DNA of 64,000 nucleotides. Source: Pachypanchax playfairii (taxonomy: Eukaryota > Chordata > Actinopteri > Cyprinodontiformes > Aplocheilidae). Location of the stretch: NCBI GenBank assembly GCA_006937955.1, contig SSNP01000031.1, positions 4,552,875 through 4,616,874 of the forward strand, written 5' to 3'. Positions 1 to 10,869 of the stretch are shown here, one piece after another. The notes under the pieces were generated by a model. The model was not told the origin of the DNA. It searched no databases and saw only the letters and a program-made list of their open reading frames with translations. The translations under genes and the position numbers were made by a program. Each line of letters opens with the position of its first letter. Positions within the stretch are counted from its first letter, which is position 1.

Positions 1-394
1 CTCTTCGGAAGAGGTAATTATTGTATTTTTTATTTATTTTCCGCAGAAACGCAAATAGCTTATTACAAACGGGAGACAAGGTGCCTGCTAATTTGTAACT
101 GACAGGTTAGTGAATGATCTCCTGCTACGAGACTCTCCGCTCGTCCTCCCCCTCCCTTCTTGTTGTGATGTAAAAGACGTAGCCGGTCGACACGCAAAGT
201 AAAAATGATATATATTGAAAAATACCGTGAGATGTTTGAGGAGCTGATCGGCTTAATCTGCATTGTGTCATCTCATCTAATAGTGGCTGAAACGGACATT
301 CACGGACATGTAAAAGTTATGCACTATAGCTTTAACATACTGAAATACAAGGCTGTCAATTTTAAAGTAGGTTTAGTACAAAAATATATAATTA
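1..394. other. Unassigned sequence, no feature seen
   Basis: No recognisable gene or repeat. The short reading frames here lack family similarity and look like chance. The region abuts the 5' truncation point of the LINE fragment that follows. Confidence 0.5.
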
Positions 395-436
395 ACCAGC
401 ACTGTGTCATAAATATGCTGATGACACAGTGCTGGT
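395..436. repeat. Perfect 16-bp inverted repeat with 10-nt loop at LINE 5' junction
   Basis: Bases 395-410 (ACCAGCACTGTGTCAT) are the exact reverse complement of 421-436, with a 10-base spacer. The right arm is part of the LINE reverse-transcriptase coding sequence, just after the YADD codons. The left arm lies at or outside the point where LINE similarity stops. This looks like a short inverted duplication made when the truncated LINE copy was inserted or later rearranged. Confidence 0.85.
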
Positions 437-1321
437 CAGTCTGCTGAAGGAGGATGAGGTGGAACATGGACCTGTGGTGATCGCTTTTGAGGAGTGGTGT
501 GATAGCCACTTTCTCAAATTAAATGTTGATAAAACAAAGGACATGACCATAGATTTTTGGAGGTCTGACAGTGTTGTTATTCCAACTGTTATCGCGGGGA
601 CTGTTGTTGAGCTAGTGGAGTCATATAAGTACTTGGGAACTGTCATTGATAATAGACTGAAATTTTTAGCCAAATACATCACAGATCTGCAAGAAAGGTG
701 CACAACGGTTATACTTTCTACGTAAACTTAATTGTTTCAATGTAGACAAAACTCTGCTGGTTCTATTCTACAAATCAATGATTGAATCAGTGCTGACCTT
801 CTGTCTGATTTCGTATCATGGTAATTTGTCAGTACAACAGAAAAACAGGATAAAAAAATCATGAAGGAGGCCAGTAAAATTACCGGCCAACAACAAATGT
901 CTCTTTTGTGTCTTTTTGAGAGGCTGGCAGTTAAGAAGACTCACTCGGTACTGGCTGCTCAGATCACCCCCTGGGAGGAGAGTTTACAGGTACAGGCTTC
1001 CAAAAGTTAAGAGCAACTGATTTAAGTTTTCTTCTGTACCCTCTGAAATCAGGATGTTGAACTCGGAGTTGTGAAATATTTTGCTGCGGCCCATAGATTA
1101 GATTATGTCAATAGTCTTAGGTGTCTATTATTTATTAGATTTTGTATTCTTAGATTCTTAAATGTTATTCTTTTATTCTTATGTTTCAATGTGACAAAAG
1201 TGTTTTGGGGTTTTTGAGTGTTGCGAGAATGTGTTTTTTATTTATTTATCTATTTATTATTATTGTACACTACTGCAAACAAATGTTCCCTTTGGGACAA
1301 TAACGTTGAATTGAGTTGAAC
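411..1321 (+). mobile_element. 5'-truncated L2/CR1-like LINE, 3' end of ORF2 plus 3' UTR
   Basis: This is the 3' end of a non-LTR retrotransposon. Codons 414-425 read YADD, the reverse-transcriptase catalytic motif, followed by a recognisable stretch with EEWCDSHFLKLNVDKTK and YKYLGTVIDNRLKF, typical of the thumb-side region of fish L2-like reverse transcriptases. The frame is open from 411 to about 725. The similarity then continues in other frames (near 745-890, with the pattern LFYKSMIESVLTFCL), so the gene carries frameshifts and stops. The tail ends in GGGACAATAACGTTGAATTG, close to the usual terminus of teleost L2-type LINEs. Most of the element, including the endonuclease and the 5' part of the reverse transcriptase, is absent. 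It is a dead copy. Clade assignment is from memory of the family and could be Rex1-like instead. Confidence 0.8.
414..890 (+). pseudogene. LINE ORF2 (reverse transcriptase) remnant, frameshifted
   Basis: Coding remnant of the LINE reverse transcriptase. It starts inside the gene at the YADD catalytic box and has no native start codon. The first about 100 codons are in one frame up to a stop at about 725. Further similarity in shifted frames continues to about 890, where a lysine-rich end resembles the conserved KIVK..SKITG block of these proteins. Loss of the N-terminal two thirds and several frame breaks mean no function is possible. Confidence 0.75.
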
Positions 1322-2764
1322 CTTAATGTAGTTGATGATATTAAACATAGTAAAGAAAGTTCTTTAAAGTAGGTTGTGTTGAAGCAATAAAGACTTGATC
1401 CTGAATATACCCACAAGTCCCAGCAGTCTAGCTGAATGTTTTCTCTGTGTATGTGACAAGAAGCATTTCAGGCACTGGATCAGGTTCAGACTGGGTTAAT
1501 GTACCAAACTGGGTCAATCTGTGGCTGAACTCTTCGGGCTGTGTTGAACTGCTGTTTCAAATCATGTAAATTTCACCTCTGATTTACATATTCTTCCAGT
1601 CTGAAGGCAGTTTTGCAGCCATCCATTTTTAGTCAGTTCAACAAACAGCCTCCACAGTGTGAGATAATCCATCACTGGAGACTTGCAGCCGTCATCTGGC
1701 TCTGTCAGAGTGCAGGCTTTATTATACCTCATTATTCCTCAGTTTAAAGCTCTCTGTTGAATGTGTCTATTATTGTACAACTCCCTTACTGTCAACCACT
1801 CATTTCTCAAAAAAAAAAAGAGGAAAATGTGTCCAAACTTCTCTTGGGGGGTGGTCTTTGTCATAAATTACATGCTGAACATGCTAACAATGTCTAGTCC
1901 TATAAAATTTGTATTTAAAACAGCACATAGAATTATAAAAGTACTGTGTTAATACATTGTATTAACTTCCCTATGACTGGGATCATTTTGAACTTGGTTT
2001 CCCCAGTAACATGACTGCACCTGTAATAAGCCATACCAGTCCTGATAGACGGTTTTGCCTTACATCCTCTAAAGTTATCACCTTGTGTTTCAATACGCTG
2101 CTCCAACCACTCAGGAAATGAACTTTTGACCAGCTGAAGGTGCACGTTTCACATCCATACATGAACTTAAATCCAGGGGTCAAACGTTATGCCACAGATG
2201 ATCACTCAAGACAAACCGTTTAGTGCATTGCGTCCACTCAGACATAAGTCTTCGATGGAAGGTGCGTAAGGTCAGGAGGATAACTAGAGGAATGCCTGTC
2301 ATCTCCTTTAACATCTGCAAGGTTGTGGAGCATTAATTCATCCCCAGAGTCGGACTGTCACCTTCGAGTGTTACTGTAATGGCCTGGCATCTGAAACGCA
2401 GCAAGTTGGAAGGTCACAATCGAAAAAACTTGACAGGAGATCCAACGTGAATTGCAAATTTGCACCTACAGGAACTCGGAATAGAACCTCTGATAAGTAC
2501 GGTGAAAGGTGACAGCAAGGGTTGATACACTGGAGGCAAAGCACAACTTGATGAAAGTGTGAAAAGAATTAGTGCTTACAGTTGTTAATCAGGAAAACAC
2601 AAGATGAAATGAATTTTAGCACAACTGATGCAACATCTTGGCAGGGCGACCCATGTTAAAGCAAAGCTATTAAACATCTACCTTACGTCCATTTTATAAA
2701 TGTATATTCCTGTACAGGTTTGTGAGGAGCGAACGCTCAGTATAAAATTGGTCTTGATATTGGG
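1322..2764. other. Unassigned AT-rich sequence
   Basis: No gene, RNA or clear repeat recognised. Short ORFs at 1761-1952 (+) and 1933-2183 (-) have no family features. Confidence 0.4.
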
Positions 2765-2960
2765 AGGAGATAGCTCCAGTGGTTATTGGATGAGAGGCGG
2801 AGAACACCCTACACATGACGCCAGTCCATCACAGGGCAAAGAACAGCCATTCTTACACTCTCATCCGGAGATGATTCATAATTGCCAGTTAACTTAACAT
2901 GAGTATATTTGGAGTGTGGGAGGAAAACCCTGAAATACATAGGGAGAACATGGATTGTTT
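2765..2960 (+). repeat. Interspersed repeat fragment (teleost 'gagaggcgg..ccagtccatcacaggg' type)
   Basis: Contains GAGAGGCGGAGAACACCCTA, then CCAGTCCATCACAGGGC, then a GGAGTGTGGGAGGAAAACC block. I recognise this order of blocks from a very common teleost interspersed repeat usually associated with ATCC/GGAT microsatellite tails. Related copies lie at about 5515-5748 (opposite orientation) and 29527-29870 (same orientation). The family name is not certain. Confidence 0.6.
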
Positions 2961-4774
2961 TTTTGTTTTTTTTTTACTTATTCTTGATTATGGTAATAAT
3001 ATATACAAGAACCTCACACTTGTAGTTGGAAACTGTCAGATTTGCGGGTGATCTACTAATATTGATTGTGCAATTGATAACAAGTGCAAACAGCAATATT
3101 TAAATGAGGAGTTTGCTGGCACTATTCTCTTGCGGGCGCAAGAAAGGCGCAAACGGAAAATGAAATTCGAGCAACTAAAGCTTGAAGAACATAAAGGCCC
3201 TATGTGTCTTGATGAGACTGACCTGTATAAATAAACGTGTCGTATAAATAAAACATAAAGACCCCAAAATTGCAGACTGATGAATGGCTAACACTAGCTT
3301 TAAAGGTTTGATATAGAACATGAACACCATAGCACCATCTAGTGTGTGGATGTTGTAGTTGCAACAATCGAACAAGGTTTCCAGCTGTTGGGATTCCATG
3401 TTTACATTTCCATGTCCGTTTTGATTCTGTGAAAATTTTTTATTTGGGTCCATCTTTTGTAGCTTCACCTAAACTCACTCTGGTATTTGATCCTCTTCTG
3501 AGAAGGATAACGAAATCTCCGGGACTCTGAAGCAGCTGCTTGACTTACCAACGCAGCCATTTTCCACAGTACCAGCCTCGGACACCTGCAATGGTGCTGC
3601 TATTGGTTGGTAGATGTAAACATAATGCCTACGTCGTGCTCGTCAAAATCAATATCTTTTATAAAAAAAAATTTCAAATATAAAAGAATTCTGTACCCCT
3701 CTAAATGCCCTGTGGAGGTATTATTTTTTATAAAGTTGTTCTATATTCAACATTTAACATATTTAATCACCTAATAAAATTTAGAATTTAAAAGATCAAA
3801 ACCTCTGTATTTAATTTGAAGTCCTCAAATGCTCGTTAAATTCTTTTTTTTGTCACGCGTGTAAAAGTTTTATATGTATGTTGATGCACACAAAAAAGTA
3901 TTACCTTCTTTCTTCTATTTTTTTTTAAAGTGAATTGTCATACGGTGGCTATGATGGGACCAAATAATAAAAACTAGCTGCGATCCCTTTAGGGCTGTCA
4001 CCTTGGACCTGCCTATTATTACAAGAAGCCCCCATCAAAAGGAGCCAATATAGTGTAAGAGCTACAAGGGTCAAAGCCACTGCAGAGGACAGCAGGAGTG
4101 AAATATATTAATGTGTCTCACCTTCATTCATCTGCAGTGGAGAGGTCCACAGTATAGATTTCCTAGTCAACTTTTTAACCTTTTATCTATCAGGGGAAAC
4201 ATTTCTCCTGCTTAGCATTCACAGGCTAAAGAGCATTGAAATGCACCGGCATAACAAGCATTAGAAAGTTGTGCTTTTATGGGTTTGAGATGTGCCTTGA
4301 ATCAGTCAACATACTTAGTATAAGTGTTAATAATCAACACTGATGGTGACACCAGTCTTTATCTCTGTCTTTAGAAAACACTTACAGGCTTGTTCAATTA
4401 GATTTTAAGTAGTAAAACTCTCTGTGATGGTACAGTCCAGAAAACAACCACAATATGAGCAGAGACATGACTAAAACATGACTGGGGTTTGTGTAAGACT
4501 GTTTATATTTCTTATGTTGTTCATTTGTTTGTTGTTCAGTGGGGGGGGGTCAGTGTCTATATCTCCAGCAATCAATGGGTGCGAGTGAAAAACCTCCTGG
4601 ACTGGGGGATAGTAGAAAAATAACCCAATAACCTGAGCAACTCATGCAGACATTGGGTGAACAGGCACAGTTACATCCCAGCTAAGATTTGAATAAGCAA
4701 CCTTCTAGCTTTGAGGTGTCAGTGCCCATTACCACTCTAATGTGCTTTTATTACATTTATTTTAATTATTATTC
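2961..4774. other. Unassigned AT-rich sequence
   Basis: No gene or classified repeat recognised. There is a G-run near 4541-4549. Short ORFs at 3175-3530 show no domain features. Confidence 0.4.
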
Positions 4775-5420
4775 CCTCCACCAGATACATTTGTCGCCAG
4801 CGTTTGTCTGTCTGTTGGCTAGCAAGACCAATCAAAACCCCCTATGGATGGATTTTGATGTAATTTTAAGAAAAGGTCAGAAATGGTCCAAAGAAGAAGT
4901 GAGCAGATTTTGGGGGTGATCTGGATTACAGTCTGGATCCAGGAATGTTTTTTAAGGATTCTTCATCATTTTGAGATAGAGCTGTTTTTACTTGCATGTA
5001 ACTAAATACAGGGTGAGTTCCAAACAGGTTCTACATAATACCAATGACTGATCTGGATTGTAACAAAATTATGAATATTTTGATCCAGAAAAGACAAAAA
5101 TAATGAACCTTCAGATTTTTTATCACTACAAGAACAAATGATGTTATAAACCTGCAACAAACACCAAAAGATAGTCGAGACTCTGGAATCAGACGTGTGT
5201 AACAGATTTGATGTTCTTTCAAAAAACTCTGGAGCTCGATGCAGAAGAAAACCACCATTACTGAATAAATATTGAACTAATAATGTTTATCCTGTTGTTA
5301 AAGGGATTGCATGATCAATGAATCTGATAATGTCGATACAACAGAGATGGGACTCTTATTTTATATGGAGGAACTGAGTTGCTTGCTGGAGGTCTGAGCT
5401 CTATAAAGTGCTTTGCTAGT
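4775..5420 (+). repeat. Interspersed repeat, copy 1 of a family also at 17872-18440
   Basis: Aligns by eye with 17872-18440. Shared blocks include GGATGGATTTTGATGTAATTT, AAAGGTCAGAAATGGT, AAGAAGAAGTG, CTGGATCCAGGAATGTTTTT and GGGTGAGTTCC. This is a medium-length teleost repeat without coding capacity. Its ends carry weak CCTCC/GGAGG inverted motifs, so it may be a non-autonomous DNA transposon. Both copies are in the same orientation. Confidence 0.7.
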
Positions 5421-5514
5421 TATTATTATTATTTGAAACATTGCATCCATATTTTAGATAGTAGCATATGTTACTTAACAACAGGAAGTTGAAAACCTAG
5501 CTAACACCTTTCTG

Positions 5515-5748
5515 TGTTGAGTTTGCATCTTCTCTGGGTTCCCAGGTTTCTTCTCTCACACCCTGCTGTGCAGGAAGGGTTAGTTGGTGAGCAATTTCAA
5601 TCTGACCTCAGGTGAGTGTTTTGCTGTTTGATGGCTCCACATGACCCTGGTGTAGAGAGATGATCTCTACATGCTTGGATGCTGAGATTAGGACCAGTCC
5701 CCTGAGACTGAACAGATTTAAGAAGGTGTAGAAAATGGATGGATAGTT
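5515..5748 (-). repeat. Interspersed repeat fragment, same family as 2765-2960 and 29527-29870
   Basis: Reads as the reverse-complement form of the family: GAGTTTGCATCTTCTCTGGG, then a TTAGTTGGTGA block, then TGGCTCCACATGACCCTGGTG, ending AGAAAATGGATGGATAG, a short remnant of the GGAT microsatellite tail. Heavily diverged. Confidence 0.5.
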
Positions 5749-5912
5749 TTTAAATGCTTTTCTCCGTGTTTTATTAAATATGACTGAAAGAAATAGGCAA
5801 CAAGATAAAAATGTGAACTATAGTGCCAAACATGTCGCTGTGTTCATATTGCTTTGGTGTTTTGCCTTTATTTATTCAAAAATGTATTGCTAAAATAAAA
5901 AACAAATATATA

Positions 5913-6112
5913 CAGTGGGGCAAAAAAGTATTTAGTCAGCCACCAATTGTGTAAGTTCTCCCACTTAAAAAGATCAGAGAGGCCTGTAATTTTCATCATA
6001 GGTATACCTCAACTATGAGAGACAAAATGAGGAAAAAAAATCCAGAAAATCACATTGTCTGATTTTTAAAGAATTTATTTGCAAATTATGGTGGAAAATA
6101 AGTATTTGGTCA
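5913..6112 (+). repeat. Tc1 copy 1 left terminal inverted repeat (IR/DR)
   Basis: About 200 bp, near-perfect inverted match to 7315-7514. Transposase-binding direct repeats of the form AAGTATTTNGTCA are visible at 5926-5938 (outer) and 6100-6112 (inner). Confidence 0.9.
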
Positions 6113-6224
6113 CCTACAAACAAGTAAGATTTCTGGCTTTCACAGACCTGTAACTTCTTTAAGAGGCTCCTCGGTCCTCCACTCGTTACCTGTATTAATG
6201 GCACCTGTGTGAACTCGTTATCAG

Positions 6225-6232
6225 TATAAAAG
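6225..6232 (+). promoter_or_regulatory. TATA-like box of Tc1 transposase gene
   Basis: TATAAAAG lies 43 bp before the transposase ATG. The same box is present at the equivalent place in copy 2 (43718-43725, minus strand). Spacing suits a very short 5' leader. Promoter role is inferred. Confidence 0.5.
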
Positions 6233-6275
6233 ACACCTGTCCACAACCTCAAACAGTCACGCTCCAAACTCCACT

Positions 6276-7298
6276 ATGGCCAAGACCAAAGAGCTGTCAA
6301 AGGACACCAGAAACAAAATTGTAGACCTTCACCAGGCTGGGAAGACTGAATCTGCAATAGGTAAGCAGCTTGGTGTGAAGAAATCAACTGTGGGAGCAAT
6401 TATTAGAAAATGGAAGACATACAAGACCACTGATAATCTCCCTCGATCTGGGGCTCCACGCAAGATCTCACCCCGTGGGGTCAAAATGATCACAAGAACG
6501 GTGAGCAAAAATCCCAGAACCACACGGAGGGACCTAGTGAATGACCTGCAGAGAGCTGGGACCAAAGTAACAAAGGCTACCATCAGTAACACACTACGCC
6601 GCCAGGGACTCAAATCCTGCAGTGCCAGACGTGTCCCCCTGCTGAAGCCAGGACACGTCCAGGCCCGTCTGCGGTTTGCTAGAGAGCATTTGGATGATCC
6701 AGAAGAGGATTGGGAGAACATCATATGGTCAGATGAAACCAAAATAGAACTTTTTGGTAGAAACTCAACTTGTCGTGTTTGGAGGGGAAAGAATGCTGAG
6801 TTGGATCCAAAGAACACCATACCTACTGTAAAGCATGGGGGTGGAAACATCATGCTTTGGGGCTGTTTTTCTGCAAGGGGACCAGGACGACTGATCCGTG
6901 TAAAGGAAAGAATGAATGGGGCCATGTATCGTAAGATTTTGAGTGAAAACCTCCTTCCATCAGCAAGGGCATTGAAAATGAGACGTGGCTGGGTCTTTCA
7001 GCATGACAATGATCCCAAACACACCGCCCGGGCAACGAAGGAGTGGCTTCGTAAGAAGCATTTCAAGGTCCTGGAGTGGCCTAGCCAGTCTCCAGATCTC
7101 AACCCCATAGAAAATCTCTGGAGGGAGTTGAAAGTCCGTGTTGCCCAGCGTCAGCCCCAAAACATCACTGCTCTAGAGGAGATCTGCATGGAGGAATGGG
7201 CCAAAATACCAGCAACAGTGTGTGAAAACCTTGTGAAGACTTACAGAAAACGTTTGACCTCTGTCATTGCCAACAAAGGCTATATAACAAAGTATTGA
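6276..7298 (+). CDS. Tc1/mariner transposase, DD34E, intact (copy 1)
   Basis: A 340-residue cut-and-paste transposase, the same length as Sleeping Beauty. It would bind the element's inverted repeats and insert at TA. Residues about 1-110 form the paired-like DNA-binding region: two helix-turn-helix units (about 5-50 and 70-110) joined by a basic GAPRKISPR segment at 59-67. The catalytic domain follows, with D153 in WSDETK, the glycine-rich box at 188-204, D244 in QHDNDPKHT and E279 in NPIENLW, giving the 34-residue D-E spacing of the family. The ATG at 6276 follows a TATA-like box and is shared with copy 2, which supports this start. No intron, stop or frameshift. Copy 2 differs at one residue by eye (T73 here, P73 there). 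Intact coding with all catalytic residues points to recent activity. Enzymatic competence is inferred, not shown. Confidence 0.95.
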   Translation: MAKTKELSKDTRNKIVDLHQAGKTESAIGKQLGVKKSTVGAIIRKWKTYKTTDNLPRSGAPRKISPRGVKMITRTVSKNPRTTRRDLVNDLQRAGTKVTKATISNTLRRQGLKSCSARRVPLLKPGHVQARLRFAREHLDDPEEDWENIIWSDETKIELFGRNSTCRVWRGKNAELDPKNTIPTVKHGGGNIMLWGCFSARGPGRLIRVKERMNGAMYRKILSENLLPSARALKMRRGWVFQHDNDPKHTARATKEWLRKKHFKVLEWPSQSPDLNPIENLWRELKVRVAQRQPQNITALEEICMEEWAKIPATVCENLVKTYRKRLTSVIANKGYITKY

Positions 7299-7314
7299 GA
7301 TTAACTTTTGTTAT

Positions 7315-7514
7315 TGACCAAATACTTATTTTCCACCATAATTTGCAAATAAATTCTTTAAAAATCAGACAATGTGATTTTCTGGATTTTTTTTCCTCAT
7401 TTTGTCTCTCATAGTTGAGGTATACCTATGATGAAAATTACAGGCCTCTCTGATCTTTTTAAGTGGGAGAACTTACACAATTGGTGGCTGACTAAATACT
7501 TTTTTGCCCCACTG
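7315..7514 (-). repeat. Tc1 copy 1 right terminal inverted repeat
   Basis: Inverted match to 5913-6112. An AATAAA at 7348-7353, 50 bp after the stop codon, could serve as polyadenylation signal for the transposase transcript. Confidence 0.88.
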
Positions 7515-7537
7515 TATATATATATATATATATATAC
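7515..7537. repeat. (TA)n microsatellite at Tc1 insertion site
   Basis: About 11 TA units start at the 3' TA target duplication. The element inserted into, or its target expanded into, a TA run. Confidence 0.8.
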
Positions 7538-7539
7538 TG

Positions 7540-9850
7540 TATATATTTTTTACTTTAATCCACTTCTTATTTTTTACATCATCTTGATAATGAAAGGGTT
7601 CCACTAAGTTGTATCATATTGGGTGCCCCAGATGTGACGAGATTTGTAGGGATATTAAGTGAAAATAAAAGCTGACTTCCACTCAGACATTGTGTGAGTT
7701 CCTTTTCCTTTTTGAACAGGACTCAAATGGAACCAGAGACATTTTGGAGCCCGAGTGTGCTGTTAAATTTATTCTTTAAGGTGATAAATTCAATCACATT
7801 TAGAATGTCATTAGTACCAGATTTTTATCCAGTGAATTCTACCACACTGACATTCAAACCCATAAATCCTTGAAAACCATTTCCTTTTGTAGTGACCAAA
7901 TGTCCAGCGGCCTTAAAGCCCTTTTGGGTGATAATCAGTTCAATTTAAATCTGTATATGAACATTTGATCTATGTCCCTCTTGCTGAATGTAGAAGAAGA
8001 ATGTTCGTGTTCATGTTAAATTCTGAATCACCTGTATGTTCTTATGAGCTTTTGTCATTAAAAAAATTAAATACACACTGAAATTCAACTTGTAAAGAAT
8101 TTGAACTTTCTCACAAGGAGGTAATCCATCACAATAAGAGTTTAAATTGCATTTGCTTTTCCTCAAGGTTTCCTTATCACTGTGCCGTTGCAGCTGAAAG
8201 CAATAATTACAGTACAGTCTGATGATGCAGTGCATTCATGGGTGTAGTCCTCTTTAATTTAATTTGTCAATCATGTTTTTATACAGTCTAATCAGTGATT
8301 GATGTGAACATGTTTTCCCTGCACCTGTGTTTGTCCTTTAGATGTTTTCCAACTTTACTGAACTCATCAGGTACAACAAGACCCTTGATGTAGTTTTTAT
8401 AATTCTAAATTAGTATTCAGGTGATATACGTGTACTTGTCTGTGACAGGATCTGTGCAAGGGAAATGGATTAAAGAAATTAATCAAACGTAGGGCACCCT
8501 GAGCAAAAAAAGAAGATAAGGTTCCTCGTTTAAAAGTTTCTATCCATGACAGATATTGACTTCACATATTAAATTTCTAATATACAAAAGGTGAATACAG
8601 GCACTTTTATCCATTTGTGTATGTCAGGCTCATCATGCCCATGAACAGTGAGTTCAAGAGTATGACTGACTTGTATTCATATGAAAAGTGCCTTGATGCT
8701 AACAAGACCATAAAAAGCAACAATATGCCAAATGGGCAGATGTTAGATGCTAATGAACACCTTAAATACTTTTTTGTAGTCTGTCTGTCCACTCCAAAGG
8801 TCTAAATATTTTAAACATTCTCTGACAAAAACAATAACAACAATAGAAATAATAATAATAATAATAATACATTTTTTCCTGATAGTGAGATTGTCTCCAT
8901 CCATCCATCCACCCACCAACTGATACTGTTGATTCATTTTGCTAATATATTTTTTAGAATTAAAAATGTATCCATCAATACGTGGAAGATTCCAAATAAA
9001 AGAATGGCAAGACACTTGAAGGTAAGAACATCAGTAGAAATGTCATTATTAATCCATTAAATCACTTCTGAGACTTCAAATCCTGAACTGCAATTAAAAT
9101 GAAAACTAAGGTAGTTTGTAATAATTTCTAAAACTTGGCATTTCTCAAGATCCTGCGTTTGACCTTCATCTATTACAGTGACGTCAGTGCTGTTGGATGT
9201 GAAATGGCATGGATTATCAGAGATATAAACAGCAGGAATCACAAGGGATAATTTCTTTATTTTAACATGTTGACATGTTTCAAGAGTACCACTCTGTCAA
9301 CAGTAGCAATTTAATCAATCCTACTGTCACGCTGAAGAGAATACAGTCACTTTAGTGTCATGGCCATTCACTGAAGGTGCAACAGAAGGGCTCCTCTGAC
9401 AATGCCTCAGACAAACACACTTCTTTATACACACACAAGAACGTTGCAGAGGTTAGATCCTGTACAGGTAAGAAGGCTTTGCTTTTTTATGTCGGAGGTA
9501 ATAACAAAGAACCAAACATCCAAAGAATATGACAGACTGCAGCACTGCTGCAGTCACGATCAAAGAAAAAGATACAAAATAAAAGAAGATACAGAAACAA
9601 TTGCTTAAACCACCCAAAGCGTTGAATACCTGAGCGTGCTTACATCATGAGTTGCTCAACACTGGTGCGTTGCTCACTTGGAAGCTTTATTTTACATGTT
9701 CTTTTTGCTGGACTGAGATTTCATCAATGGTGTAGCAAGCTTTTCAAAAGTGTGGGGGATGGATGTGGTTTGTTTGTCAACAATAAAAACGATGAATACA
9801 ATGATATAGGTATAACAGGCATAACATACAAAATATTAAAAGCTTCAAAT
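7540..9850. other. Unassigned AT-rich sequence with two small microsatellites
   Basis: No gene recognised. (AAT)n lies at about 8847-8869 and a short CCAT run at about 8896-8911. The short ORFs are not supported. Confidence 0.4.
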
Positions 9851-10320
9851 TTAAATGAGTGATACTAGAAAAGTTTATAAATACACTCGGAACTGGAACC
9901 GCTGAATGCCGTACTTGCCCAACTGTTAAACTCGGACACCGAAGATGAAGAATTCGAGGGATTTGTGGATGACGACTGAACTAAAAAAGTGTGAGCTTTA
10001 TGTTTTTACTACTGAAGATATTGTGAATATGGACATTAATGTTTGAACAACGGTGAGTTATTGTTGTTATATTGTTATTGCTTTGAACTATTTCGAGAGT
10101 TACTAGATTTTGATTGCGCTCACGTTTCATTTACCGTAGCGGTATCCGACTGTTTTTTTCCCCTGATTCAATAAACATGTAAAAGTTCCTCTTCACATTT
10201 GTGAATCCACTAACTACACTGGTTTGTATTTTATTATGGTAATGAAGTTTGATTGACGGACTTATCTGATTGTTTTGTTTACATTCCCTTTAGCGCAGCT
10301 CCATCTAGGGGATGAACACA
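9851..10320 (+). mobile_element. Possible piggyBac-type remnant with acidic N-terminal coding motif
   Basis: From about 9899 to 9980 one frame reads NAVLAQLLNSDTEDEEFEGF and stops after three aspartates. The acidic EDEEFEGF pattern resembles the N-terminus of piggyBac-derived (PGBD4-like) transposases in fish. A TTAA precedes at 9851-9854. I could not find matching inverted repeats, so the limits and even the class are uncertain. Confidence 0.25.
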
Positions 10321-10368
10321 ACCCCAAAAGACTCTGAAAAGGTAACAATTGTAAAAAGTCTTTCACAA

Positions 10369-10390
10369 CTAACCCTAACCCTAACCCTAC
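10369..10390. repeat. Short telomere-like (CCCTAA)3 tract
   Basis: Three tandem CTAACC units. Too short to be more than a chance or fossil interstitial tract. Confidence 0.5.
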
Positions 10391-10633
10391 TAGATTGTCA
10401 ATCACATTTCTGTACGTACTACGTAGTTTGCTTAGGCCTCAGTACTATTTCACATGGAAGTGCCGCGAAGTGGAGCAGAACCGAGACCGCTTCTATTCAG
10501 TGCCCTTGTTAACCTATATGATGTAGTTCACGCCAGACACGGAGTACTGTTAAGTGATCATTTTGGTGTCTGGTCTTTTTTTTGCACGAGCGTTCCGCGT
10601 CAATTCTGGCAGGAAATAACACCAAGACACACA

Positions 10634-10740
10634 AGAAAATCCGGTCAAAAATAATAACAATTCTTCAAAATAAAATACCGCGATTGACAAATGCAATCAT
10701 AATTGTGTATCTAAACAGACTATAGAGATGCAAATAAACA
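10634..10740 (+). mobile_element. Fragment of the TA-flanked DNA transposon family seen at 38387-38951
   Basis: Matches the other copy through AAATCCGGTCAA, AAAATACCGCGATTGACAAA and TTGTGTATCTA. Termini are missing here. It is followed by a (CA)n run. Confidence 0.65.
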
Positions 10741-10766
10741 CAACACACACACACACATACACACAA
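10738..10766. repeat. (CA)n microsatellite
   Basis: Short imperfect CA run. Confidence 0.7.
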
Positions 10767-10869
10767 AGCGCAACAGAGTGTGCTGACTACGTTGAGGGGG
10801 TTGGAGTTTTTGGGTGTCCAAACAAATAAAAGAGTAAGAGGAAGAGTTGAGGACAAGATGAACGATGTC

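Larger units (their letters stand above)
5913..7514 (+). mobile_element. Complete Tc1/mariner element, copy 1
   Basis: A 1602-bp element flanked by TA target duplications (5911-5912, 7515-7516). It begins CAGTGGGGCAAAAAAG and ends with the inverted complement. Terminal inverted repeats are about 200 bp (5913-6112 and 7315-7514). Each contains an outer and an inner direct repeat, AAGTATTT(A/G)GTCA, at 5926-5938 and 6100-6112, mirrored at 7489-7501 and 7315-7327. This is the IR/DR layout of the Sleeping Beauty group. The single gene inside is intact. With ends, promoter and gene all present, the copy is a candidate autonomous element. A second copy, inverted, is at 41758-44035. Confidence 0.95.

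Noticed and set aside
411..1321. Active LINE
   Set aside because: Strongly 5'-truncated, with frameshifts and stops in the reverse-transcriptase remnant.
6329..6925. 198-codon minus-strand ORF in Tc1 copy 1 (and its twin in copy 2)
   Set aside because: It is antisense to an intact, well-supported transposase. It is shared by both copies only because the DNA is nearly identical.
10369..10390. Interstitial telomere or chromosome fusion point
   Set aside because: Only three CCCTAA units, within the range of chance and of common genomic decay.
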